Assembly: GCF_963576675.1 (NCBI RefSeq)
Contig: NC_088917.1
Coordinates: 12,304,001 to 12,368,000 of the forward strand
Length of the DNA stretch: 64,000 nt
Source of the DNA: Euphorbia lathyris
Lineage: Eukaryota; Streptophyta; Magnoliopsida; Malpighiales; Euphorbiaceae
Direction: 5' to 3'
Shown: in pieces, positions 9,938-19,121 of the stretch
How the letters are laid out: each line of letters opens with the position of its first letter
How positions within the stretch are numbered: position 1 is the first letter of the stretch
Notes under the pieces: generated by a model
The model's database searches: none
Told to the model about the DNA's origin: nothing
What the model saw: only the letters and a program-made list of their open reading frames with translations
Made by a program: the position numbers and the translations under genes

Positions 9938-12900
9938 ATGGATACCGTTCGCGCAGACGTCATCATTAAGCGATTGTGGTACCGAGATAGCAGTCGGCTA
10001 GTTAGGAAGTTTGACCAGTTACAGATTGACAGTTCTGAATCGGCCGTTGTGGCTTCAGAATCATCTTCGTCCGAGTATACTCAGTCTTCAGCCAGTATGT
10101 CTGCGACCGACGAAAAAGTGGCCGGATTGGAAAACTCTGTGAACAACATTAATGAGCAGTTAGCGGTGATAGCGGCCCAGTTAGCTAACCTGGCCATGAG
10201 AGATGATAAAAATGGCAGTAAACACGCTGAGAATGAGGTGAATGATGGACCTCGCTTTGGGAATGAGGATGACTATCAAGATTATATCCGGAAGCAACTT
10301 GAGAAAGAGAAAGCTAAGGAAGAGGAGTGGAAGCAACACATAACGCAGGAGGTGCAGGATCTACGTGGGGGAAGTTCCGGGAGTCAGGACTTTTATAACT
10401 TGAAGAATTGTTTATCGGCAACGGCTTTGCCTTTGAAATTCTGGCTCCCTGACATGAAAAAGTTCGATGGAACTGGGGATCCCACTGCCCACATGAATCA
10501 GTATGTCGCTGTAATGAAGCACACGATCCTTACTGAGGATCAAGTCCTAGGGCTGTTTAACACTTATCTTGAGGGGGATGCCCTCAAATGGTTTCATGCA
10601 TTGCCGATGGTGACGAAGAGGGATTGGAAAGAGTTAGCGAAGTCATTCATCGCTCAGTATAGCTTCAACACCATGCTTGAGGTCACTTTGAAGGAGCTTG
10701 AGAGCACTAAGCAGCAGACTGGGGAATCCTTCTCCGATTTTGTGAAAAGATGGAGGGCCAAGGCCGCGGTTATGAAGCAGAAGCCGCTTGAGCAGGATCA
10801 GATCCGAATGGTAGTCGGTAACACCTTGCCGTATATTAAGAATGAGCTGCGGTATATGCCTTTTACCGATTTCAATCAGATGTATAGTTGTGCCTTAACT
10901 GTTGAGGGGGATGGAGAACCAAAAAAGGCGTACACTAAATGGACAAAGTCTGGGTATAGTGCCGGAGGGCCAAGTGCGAGTGCGGAATCTGCAGCAGTGA
11001 AAGTGCTTGATCTTAATGCTATCGAAAAGAGGCAGTTCGCCAAATTTGATCAGACCTACGCAAAAGTTTTCGAACGATTGCAGAAAAAGGGGCTGCTGAA
11101 AGCTCTTACTCATTATAACAAGACACCGCCTCCTCCGCAGATACAAGCTAGGGGATATTGCGAGTTCCACAGCAATTATGGGCACACTATTGAGAACTGT
11201 GAGAGATTGAAGCACGAAATCCAAGATTTAATCGAGGAGAAAAAGATAGCTGATCCTTCGTCAGCGAACCCTTCCACTAGGTGTAATCCATTGCCTAATC
11301 ATAGGGTGAGCATGATCGGAGTTGGTTTGACAGAATGCGTAGTGATGGAATCCTTCGAGGAGAACGTAGAGGAGTTGCTGGATTCCGACGAAAGGAACAA
11401 TGTAGGAAGTGGTCTATATGTGTCCTTCCTTGGCGGGGAACAAGAGGATGAACCGATGGGAGAGGGATTGGATGGTGGAGCACCGTATGATGAAGATAGT
11501 GCTGAAGAGACTGGAGAAGGGTCGTCTCGAACTATTGTGCCTAATTTGGGTCTGTTTAGTGGAGGGGGAAATCCCGAGGTGCACTTGCGTGAATATATGC
11601 GCGATATGTTTGTTGAATCCTTCGGAGTGAATGAGATTGCTCAGTGGTTCCACCATTCTCTGATAGGCGAGCCTTTGGGGTGGTTTCACTCATTACCCGA
11701 CTCTTGCAAGTATGATTGGGATCAATTGTCAGATCTATTTCTAGAAAAGTATCAAAAGGCTGAGGACAGGGCCGCGGAGCGCTTCGCAATGCAAATTGGA
11801 CCTATCAAGCGTCCGTTGCCGAGGGTTAGCAAATATAATGGCAACAAGGACCCTATGGAGCACCTTCACTTCTACTTATCGGCCATGGCGCGCTTGGGTT
11901 TTAAAGAAGAAGAGATCACTAGCTTGTTTTGTAATTCGTTGATGGGTGAACCATTAATGTGGTACATGTCGTTGCCGATGTATGTTAAGACCGATTGGCC
12001 GGCAATGACGAAAAGATTTATCAAGGAGTACATAGTATGGATGCTGGCAGAGCAAACCCCGGATTCCCCGTCTTACCAAACACCTGATGCGATGTTAGCG
12101 ATGCCTAGGTATGGTGGATACCAGGATCCTGTTGAGCATGCGAGGTTATTCCGCAATCATATGTATGACGCCGGATTCCCGCAGTGTGAATTACATGAAC
12201 ATTTCCCGGAAACCTTAAGGGGAGAAGCTTTGTTGTGGCATCAAGGCCTATCGGAGGAGGAAATGGGTCATTGGGTACCACTTAGGAGTGCCTTTGTGGC
12301 AAGATACGAGATGTATGTTCCATGGACGGGATCCCTAGAAGATTTGGATAGGATCAGGCAATTCCCCGAGGAACCATTTGTGGACTATGCTAGGAGGTGG
12401 AGGCACCGTTATGAGCAGTGTAACGAAACAATGAGCAATAAGGTGCAGCTTATGTGCATACAACGAGGTGCTATTCCGTTGGCAGTAAGAAGGATGAGCA
12501 GAGTGTCCCTCCGAGATTACGACGATTTGATAGGCTGGGCGTTGTATGGATCAGCAGATCCCTTTTATTTGAATCCAAACGTTCCTCACGTCATGGATTT
12601 AATGATTGTGGACATTTGGGAGAGTTCTTCGGACGAGGAAGATGCCAATCGGAGGATTCCTATTAACATTTGGGACGAATCGGACGATGAGCCAGAAATT
12701 GCCGTAATGATAAGATCAGGTCGGGTGGCCGAGGGAAAGGCACCTATGGTAGAGACTGAGATAGGGGAAGGGTCGGCTCCTAAGCCCGACGACCAAGTTC
12801 TCGAGCAGTTGAAGAAGACGCAAGCTAAATCCACGGTGTGGGAAGTTTTATGCCATTCCAAGTACCATCGTGAAAACCTGATGAAAGAGCTGCAGAATTT

Positions 12901-13768
12901 GGTTATTTCCACCGATACTGAGCCGGCAGCGCTAGTAGGGGCAATTATGGCTCGAAAGAAAACTGAAATCACATTTACCGACGAGGATCTCCCAGAAGAG
13001 GGGAAGGCTCACAATAAGCCTCTGTACATCCGGGCAGAAATCAACGGGAAGAAGACTAGCTGTGTGATGGTCGATGATGGATCGGCTATTAATGTTTGTC
13101 CATTGAAACTCTTGTCGAAGTTGGGAGTTGAGAGGGGAGACTTGACAGCCTCTGAAACTGTGATTAGAGCATATGATGACAGCCGTAGGCATATTGAAGG
13201 AGTCTTCAAGGCCAAGTTGAAAGTGGGGCCGCATGAAGAAGAAACTGAGTTCACAGTGCTGGATATCCCGGTAACCTTTGCCGTATTATTGGGACGCCCA
13301 TGGTTCCATAAGTTGGGAGGTGTGCCCTCCACGCTCCATCAAATGATCAAATTCCCCTTCGGGGAAGAGATAGTGACAATCAGAGCTGAGAAGTTGAGCT
13401 CGGTGGCAGCATTGGGAATCGAGCCACAACTTTTCTCCGGGTTCCAAGTTTCCAGGATTTACGAGTCAAGCATGACCACCGATGTGGTGAAGATGATGAA
13501 GGGAGGTTTCATCCCAGGAATGGGCTTAGGAGCACACCATCAGGGGTTGCCAGAATTTTCGGACTTTAAGAGTCAGGGAACCTGGAGGGGTTTGGGATAT
13601 GAACATGGAGGTCCGTCCAATGCAAGTAGTGAAGGAAAGGTGGGCCTGAGGAAGTACTTCGTGAATGAGGGGTATGGAAAAGTTTATTCAGGAACCCCCG
13701 AGTCATGGACTAGCACAGAAGGGAAGATCCTGCCGGGGTTCGAAATCTTCAATGATGTTGCCGACTAG
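9938..13768 (+). CDS. Tat-type Gag-protease polyprotein with four gag-like modules (1276 aa)
   Basis: This is the structural protein and protease of the retrotransposon. An N-terminal serine-rich and coiled-coil region (about 50-145) precedes a full gag domain (168-330). A CxxHx4Hx4C knuckle follows (C408, H411, H416, C421). Three further gag-like modules come next at about 536-606, 621-700 and 719-870. Each repeats a pattern of a G/GDP start, 'G(E/D)(A/P)L.W' and 'W..L...F...Y'. The protease (1028-1135) has catalytic VDDGSAINVCP at 1045-1055 (the second D replaces the usual G) and the LLGRPW motif. A G-patch-like stretch (GGFIPGMGLG) lies near 1190. The frame is open throughout and ends at TAG 13766-13768, with pol continuing in the same frame. 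Usual Tat gag has one gag domain, so the extra three are unusual. Confidence 0.88.
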   Translation: MDTVRADVIIKRLWYRDSSRLVRKFDQLQIDSSESAVVASESSSSEYTQSSASMSATDEKVAGLENSVNNINEQLAVIAAQLANLAMRDDKNGSKHAENEVNDGPRFGNEDDYQDYIRKQLEKEKAKEEEWKQHITQEVQDLRGGSSGSQDFYNLKNCLSATALPLKFWLPDMKKFDGTGDPTAHMNQYVAVMKHTILTEDQVLGLFNTYLEGDALKWFHALPMVTKRDWKELAKSFIAQYSFNTMLEVTLKELESTKQQTGESFSDFVKRWRAKAAVMKQKPLEQDQIRMVVGNTLPYIKNELRYMPFTDFNQMYSCALTVEGDGEPKKAYTKWTKSGYSAGGPSASAESAAVKVLDLNAIEKRQFAKFDQTYAKVFERLQKKGLLKALTHYNKTPPPPQIQARGYCEFHSNYGHTIENCERLKHEIQDLIEEKKIADPSSANPSTRCNPLPNHRVSMIGVGLTECVVMESFEENVEELLDSDERNNVGSGLYVSFLGGEQEDEPMGEGLDGGAPYDEDSAEETGEGSSRTIVPNLGLFSGGGNPEVHLREYMRDMFVESFGVNEIAQWFHHSLIGEPLGWFHSLPDSCKYDWDQLSDLFLEKYQKAEDRAAERFAMQIGPIKRPLPRVSKYNGNKDPMEHLHFYLSAMARLGFKEEEITSLFCNSLMGEPLMWYMSLPMYVKTDWPAMTKRFIKEYIVWMLAEQTPDSPSYQTPDAMLAMPRYGGYQDPVEHARLFRNHMYDAGFPQCELHEHFPETLRGEALLWHQGLSEEEMGHWVPLRSAFVARYEMYVPWTGSLEDLDRIRQFPEEPFVDYARRWRHRYEQCNETMSNKVQLMCIQRGAIPLAVRRMSRVSLRDYDDLIGWALYGSADPFYLNPNVPHVMDLMIVDIWESSSDEEDANRRIPINIWDESDDEPEIAVMIRSGRVAEGKAPMVETEIGEGSAPKPDDQVLEQLKKTQAKSTVWEVLCHSKYHRENLMKELQNLVISTDTEPAALVGAIMARKKTEITFTDEDLPEEGKAHNKPLYIRAEINGKKTSCVMVDDGSAINVCPLKLLSKLGVERGDLTASETVIRAYDDSRRHIEGVFKAKLKVGPHEEETEFTVLDIPVTFAVLLGRPWFHKLGGVPSTLHQMIKFPFGEEIVTIRAEKLSSVAALGIEPQLFSGFQVSRIYESSMTTDVVKMMKGGFIPGMGLGAHHQGLPEFSDFKSQGTWRGLGYEHGGPSNASSEGKVGLRKYFVNEGYGKVYSGTPESWTSTEGKILPGFEIFNDVAD

Positions 13769-13804
13769 GGCAAAGGAAAGGCGAGATGCTATGTCGAGGA
13801 GATT

Positions 13805-16383
13805 ATGGTGCTAGACTTGAATGCCGAGGAGCAAGTCATCACCATTGAAGCAACTGCGGGAGCGGTGGGCGAGCCTAGTACCTCCAAAGTTCATGAGAAA
13901 CCTGAGGACCTTGAGGATGAAAATCGTATTACTGCTTTGTTTGAATCAGACGATGTAATCGCCAATACTATCAATGAAATGAATTCTGATTTTGCTTACT
14001 TGCTTGATGTTGATCGTGATCATTCCATGCATTCTCATTCATATAACATGCCTATATTTGAAATCAATACAATAGAAATGTCAACTTTCAATCTTGGCAC
14101 GGATGAAAATCCTAAACTTATACAAATTGCTCAAGAATTAACTATTGAAGAGAGGAAAGAATTCGAGAGAATAATTAAAAAATACGAAATAGTGTTTGCT
14201 TGGACATACGAAGACATGCCTGGAATTGATCAATCAATCGTAACTCACCGTATTCCAACATATCCCGAGGCGAGGCCCGTAAAGCAGAAGCTCCGACGCA
14301 TGAGACCGGAATGGGCAGATAAGATCAGAGAGGAAGTGAAGAAGCAGTTAGAAGCAGGGTTCATCGAAGTAATCGACTATCTCCCTTGGGTCGCAAATGT
14401 GGTGCCCATCGCAAAGAAGGACGGCAAAGTAAGAATGTGCGTCGATTATCGAGACCTTAACAAGGCATGCCCCAAGGATGAATTCGCATTACCTCATATT
14501 GACGTATTGATTGACAGTGCAGCATCAAGCGTCTTACACACGAATGTGGACAGTTTCATGGGCTACATGCAAGTTCAGATGGCCAAAAAACACAAAGCAA
14601 AAACCTCGTTCACAACTGAGTGGGGGACGTACTGTTACAGGGTGATGCCATTTGGTTTGAAAAATGTCGGGGCAACTTACCAGCGAATGGCCATAGCACT
14701 GTTCCATGATATGATACACAAGGAGGTAGAAGTTTATGTGGATGACATGATGGTCAAATCGGAGACAAGAGAGGGGCATTTCACCGCACTCGAGAAGTTT
14801 TTGGCCCGAATTGCAGAATTCAAGCTAAGGTTAAACCCGAAGAAGTGCTTCTTCGACGTTTCGTCGGGGAAAATCTTAGGCTATATAATAGGAAACTGGG
14901 AAGTGAGGGAAGAAAGGCTACGTCCATATCTAGATCAGCTAGAAGGGTTGGCACAAAGATTCAAGGAGTGTCGTTTCTATCACATTCCTCGAGCGCAGAA
15001 CCAGGCGGCGGATGCTTTGGCCACTTTGGTGTCAGTTTGGGACAACCCCCGGAACCTTGCCTCGAAACCGTTGGTATTGAGGAGATCTCACAAACCATGC
15101 TACGAGGACGTAATGCTGTTAGGGGCAGATGAAAAACCGTGGTATTTCGATATCGTGAACTTCATGAAGCATGGAACATATCCGGCAGAGTCAGAACCGA
15201 GGGATCAAGCTGTGATTAGAAGGTTAGCTCGGCAGTTCGTCATCCACAACGACTTACTTTACAAAAGGCACATCGATGGGTTACAACTAAGGTGCTTGGA
15301 CGCGGGAGAAGCCCGCGAGGCAATGGAATCAGTACATTCAGGAATTTGCGGGGCCCATATGGGAGGAGCAGTGTTAGCCAAGAAAATCATCAGACAAGGC
15401 TTCTATTGGCTCACCATGGAAAGAGATTGTAGCGAGTATGCGAAGAAATTCCACGATTGTCAAATCCACGGCGATTGTAGTCATCTTCCAGCCATGGAAT
15501 TATATGTGTTAGCACCGATTTGGCCATTCGCGGCTTGGGGCATTGACATCATTGGTGAGGTAAGGCCTAATGCTTCAAACGGGCACAAGTTTATTGCAGT
15601 CGCCATCGATTATTTCACCAAGTGGGTAGAGGCAGAGTCGTTTAGCAAATTGGGATCCAAGCAGATGAGAAAGTTCATTGAGAAACACTTGGTCACCAGG
15701 TTCGGAGTGCCTCATCACATGATCACGGATAATGGGGTCCAGTTTCAGGGGGAAGTAAGAAGTCTCTTCCCAGAATATGGCATTGAACATCACAGATCTT
15801 CTCCGTACCGTCCACAAGCTAATGGGGCAGTAGAAACAGCTAATAAGAATCTTAAGAGGATTCTCGTAAAACGGTGGAATCACATCGGAATTGGCATGAG
15901 CAGCTCCCACTCGCATTATGGGCTTATCGCACGACAGTCAGAACCTCGACTGGGGCAACACCATTCTCCTTGGTATACGGAAGAGAAGCAGTCCTGCCGA
16001 TTGAGATCGAAAAGCGATCGTTGAGAATCGCAGTGGAAGCAGAAATCCCCGAGACGGAATGGGTGAAGAAGCGATGTGAGCAGTTGGCATTGGTGGACGA
16101 GAAAAGGATGGAAGCCCTTTACCATGTACAGTTATATCAAAGAAGGATGGCTCGAGCTTTCAATAAAAAGGTCAAGACCAGTCCTATCAAAGAAGGAGAT
16201 TTGGTGCTGAAACAGATTCGTGTGACGCACACCGACCCTAGGGGCAAGTTTAAACCTAACTGGGAAGGGCCATTCGTCGTGAAGAAGATACTAAGCAAAG
16301 GAGCGGTGAAGTTAACTACCATGGACGGCATGGAATTCTCCGAACCTACCAACCTGGATAGGCTTAAGAAATACTTTTCGTAA
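13805..16383 (+). pseudogene. Tat-type pol (RT and integrase), RNase H deleted, frameshifted
   Basis: Residues 150-355 (counted from ATG 13805) form a reverse transcriptase with catalytic D249 and YVDD (311-314). At about residue 360 the RT end (KILGYI) runs straight into the tail of the archaeal-type RNase H (NWEVREERL...HIPRAQNQAADALATL). The RT connection, first RNase H and most of the second are therefore lost in frame. The integrase follows. Its zinc finger has H511 and H518, but KKFHDC replaces the expected KKCxxC (first Cys is Phe549). The DD35E core is intact (D581, D642, E677). Near 15870 a single-base shift moves the reading to another frame, where the integrase C-terminus (LWAYRTTVRTSTGATPFSLV) continues to 16383. 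The element is probably not autonomous. Confidence 0.9.
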
Positions 16384-16403
16384 AAAAAAAAAGAAAGAAA
16401 AAT

Positions 16404-16560
16404 TCCCGATAGGTTGAAAACCCGCAAAGGGAGACCTATGCAACAATAAGGGAAATCCCAATGGGTGAAAACCCGAAAGGGCACTCATTTAAAAATTCCG
16501 GGATAGTAAAAGGAGAGGAGAAAAATCGTCGGGATCCGAAAACCGAAAGGCGGGTCCTGG
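16404..16560 (+). repeat. Three degenerate GGTGAAAACCCG-type repeats after pol
   Basis: Three imperfect ~32-bp units (about 16404-16435, 16456-16487, 16527-16558) share the layout CC(A/G)..GG.TGAAAACCCG.AAAGGG. Each contains complementary CCC and GGG arms that could pair. They sit just after the pol stop codon and an A-rich run. The role is unknown, possibly RNA structure in the 3' untranslated region. Confidence 0.65.
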
Positions 16561-16833
16561 TAACAATAGTTATAACTTGAGCAGTTACAAAAACAAGGTA
16601 TAAGAGGCTAAGTATTTCTGTTGTTTGTAAATAAATAAAGGCATGAATATATTTGACGAGAATGATTGGAATCATCACAATCTACTGAATGTATGGTAAT
16701 ATGAATCATGAGTTATACATTTCCTATCTTACTGTTCAAAAAAAAAACCTACCTACTATCCACCCCACTCCCTATACATCAGCTATACATCGGGGTAACT
16801 CTAATGAACACTACAAAGCAATACATAATGAGC

Positions 16834-17501
16834 CTAATATGGAGGGAAGTCCCAGTATGCCTCAAACTCCCTCAAGTGCGATGCCCGCTCCGCAGATAGT
16901 GTCTCCTCGGCAGCTCGGAGTCTCTCATCGGCAACTCGTGCTCTCTCCTCGGCAACTCGTGCTCTCTCCTCGGCAACTAGGCGTCCAATCGTCTCATCAC
17001 GTGCTCTCTCCTCAACGGCAAGGCAACCCTCGGTCTCCCTCCGCATCACCCCCGATCAGTGGTCGTTCCGCTCTTGGTACACCTGGCCAACCCTGGCGTC
17101 AGCCTCTCGCACCAACTCACTCTGTCTCCGCTCATGGGCATGAAGATCGCTCTAAAAAAAAGAAAAACAAATGGAAAAATAAATAAGAAGCAGCATAGGC
17201 AAGAACAGAAATCATACATACATGCATGCATTCCACTACACTAAAATAAAATAAAGATACATACCAAGTGATCGACGCAACGCAAGCTAAGGCAATCTGA
17301 AGGTTAGCATGCAAATCATGTTCGGATAGGAATACTAAAGCCTAGAATGTGGACCAAATAACACAAAAGTGAGAAAGCACTTACCTCGTTGCAGCGTGTC
17401 CGGCTCAGATGCGTCTCAGGGTCGTGGAAAGGGTCCACTCTATCGAGGTTCACGTAAACCTCATCCATGCCTCTCGTGCCATCGCATTCATCCAAATCCA
17501 T
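16834..17501 (-). pseudogene. Antisense, spliced coiled-coil extra gene of the Tat-type element
   Basis: Read on the minus strand, a TATA box (17588-17581) and CT-rich leader precede an ATG at 17501. Exon 1 (17501-17385, 39 codons, acidic, MDLDECDGTR...) ends at GAG|GTAAGT. A 233-bp intron ends in a T-run plus TAG at 17152. Exon 2 (17151-16834) continues in phase (SDLHAHERRQ...) into a strongly heptad-like coiled coil with repeated AEERARV units, ending at TAG. The spliced frame covers 144 codons, with one internal TGA at 17058-17056 in a context (CAC TGA TCG) expected from CpG decay of CGA. Extra ORFs between pol and the 3' LTR, often antisense, are known in the Tat lineage. Their function is not established. 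The protein would have no resemblance to gag or pol. Confidence 0.72.
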
Positions 17502-17580
17502 CCCGAGGATAATCCAAATCAAAGTCTAGAGAGAGAAAGAAGAGAGAGAAGGTGTGGGATTGAAATGAAACCCCACCACC

Positions 17581-17588
17581 TTATATAG
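17581..17588 (-). promoter_or_regulatory. TATA box for the antisense gene
   Basis: On the minus strand the sequence reads CCTATATAAGG, followed after about 30 bp by a CT-rich leader (CTTCTCTCTCTTCTTTCTCT) and then the ATG at 17501. This arrangement is typical of plant TATA promoters. Confidence 0.6.
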
Positions 17589-17935
17589 GAAGAGGGAATG
17601 ACATTCCCGTAAATAGTAAAAAAAGTACGATGTGACATAAAGGTAAAAAGTAAATAACTAATTACCAAGTGCACAGACCTCTGATTTGCAGTCCGTTTCA
17701 GCCTGCATTTCTCCCAGACAGCAACCAATACTGTCAAGATATGAACTCCAGACAACAGCCAATTTTTACAGAACAGTGACACTAGTCAAAATACAGACAA
17801 CAGTCAACAGAAAAATAATCATTAGTCTATATCATTCCAGACCAAACACGTTCCCATTAAACCTCCGAGACACTAGCTCCAGAACATGGTGTTTTAAAAG
17901 AATTCAGAATCATTAGAAAGAACCTTTCTGCCCTT

Positions 17936-18876
17936 GAGCCATCTTACCTACGGTTCACAACCGAGGTAGCTTTTTAGCCATCTTACCTACGGTTCGCGAC
18001 CGAGGTAGCTCTTTAGCCATCTTACCTACGGTTCACGACCGAGGTAGCTTTTTAGCCATCTTACCTACGGTTCACGACCGAGATAGCTTTTTAGCCATCT
18101 TACCTACGGTTCACGACCGAGGTAGCTTTTTAGCCATCTTACCTACGGTTCACGACCGAGGTAGCTTTTTAGCCATCTTACCTACGGTTCACGACCGAGG
18201 TAGCTCTTTAGCCATCTTACCTACGGTTCACGACCGAGGTAGCTTTTTAGCCATCTTACCTACGGTTCACGACCGAGGTAGCTTTTTAGCCATCTTACCT
18301 ACGGTTCACGACCGAGGTAGCTTTTTAGCCATCTTACCTACGGTTCACGACCGAGGTAGCCTTTTAGCCATCTTACTTACGGTTCACGACCGAGGTAGCT
18401 CTTTAACCATCTTACCTACGGTTCACGACCGAGGTAGCTTTTTAGCCATCTTACCTACGGTTCACGACCGAGGTAGCTTTTTAGCCATCTTACCTACGGT
18501 TCACGACCGAGGTAGCTCTTTAGCCATCTTACCTACGGTTCACGACCGAGGTAGCTCTTTAGCCATCTTACCTACGGTTCACGACCGAGGTAGCTTTTTA
18601 GCCATCTTACCTACGGTTCACGACCGAGGTAGCTTTTTAGCCATCTTACCTACGGTTCACGACCGAGGTAACTTTTTAGCCATCTTACCTACGGTTCACG
18701 ACCGAGGTAGCTTTTTAGCCATCTTACCTACGGTTCACGACCGAGGTAGCTTTTTAGCCATCTTACCTACGGTTCACGACCGAGATAGCTTTTTAGCCAT
18801 CTTACCTACGGTTCACGACCGAGGTAGCTTTTTAGCCATCTTACCTACGGTCCACGACCGAGGTTGCTTTTGAGCC
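17936..18876 (+). repeat. About 24 tandem copies of a 39-bp hairpin repeat
   Basis: The unit of 39 bp (AGCCATCTTACCTACGGTTC and the following 19 bases) is repeated head to tail with one or two changes per copy. Within each unit TACCT(A)CGGT pairs with ACCGAGGTA across a TCACG loop, giving a ~9-bp stem with one bulge. There are no unique spacers, so it is a satellite-like array and not a CRISPR. Tandem repeats in this position, before the 3' LTR, are known for Tat/Ogre elements. Confidence 0.95.
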
Positions 18877-19102
18877 ATTCTTACCCATAGTCAACGTACG
18901 CTAGATTCCGAGAGAAAAACATCCACCGACGGCCGATTCAGAGGCAAGGCTGGAAAGAATCGACAAACAACACCGGAGCGCGCAGCGCGAAGGTCATGTA
19001 TTCTCCCTCCTACTCTTTACGTGTCTTTTACTTTTTATATGTTTTACATTGCATGTGTGCGTTAGCAAAAAACGTTTTCAAAACACACACATCACTGTCA
19101 AA

Positions 19103-19121
19103 ATAGCAAAGTAGGGGCAAC
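19103..19121 (+). other. Polypurine tract of the Tat-type element
   Basis: AGCAAAGTAGGGGCAAC lies directly upstream of the 3' LTR start at 19122. It is the expected site for plus-strand priming. Confidence 0.6.

Noticed and set aside
16689..17186. Plus-strand 165-codon ORF rich in Ser/Pro/Gln
   Set aside because: It is the complement of the coiled-coil exon and its intron. The minus strand has promoter, splice sites and a heptad pattern.
17936..18876. Regular 39-bp repeats resembling a CRISPR array
   Set aside because: The units abut with no variable spacers, and the context is a plant LTR retrotransposon.
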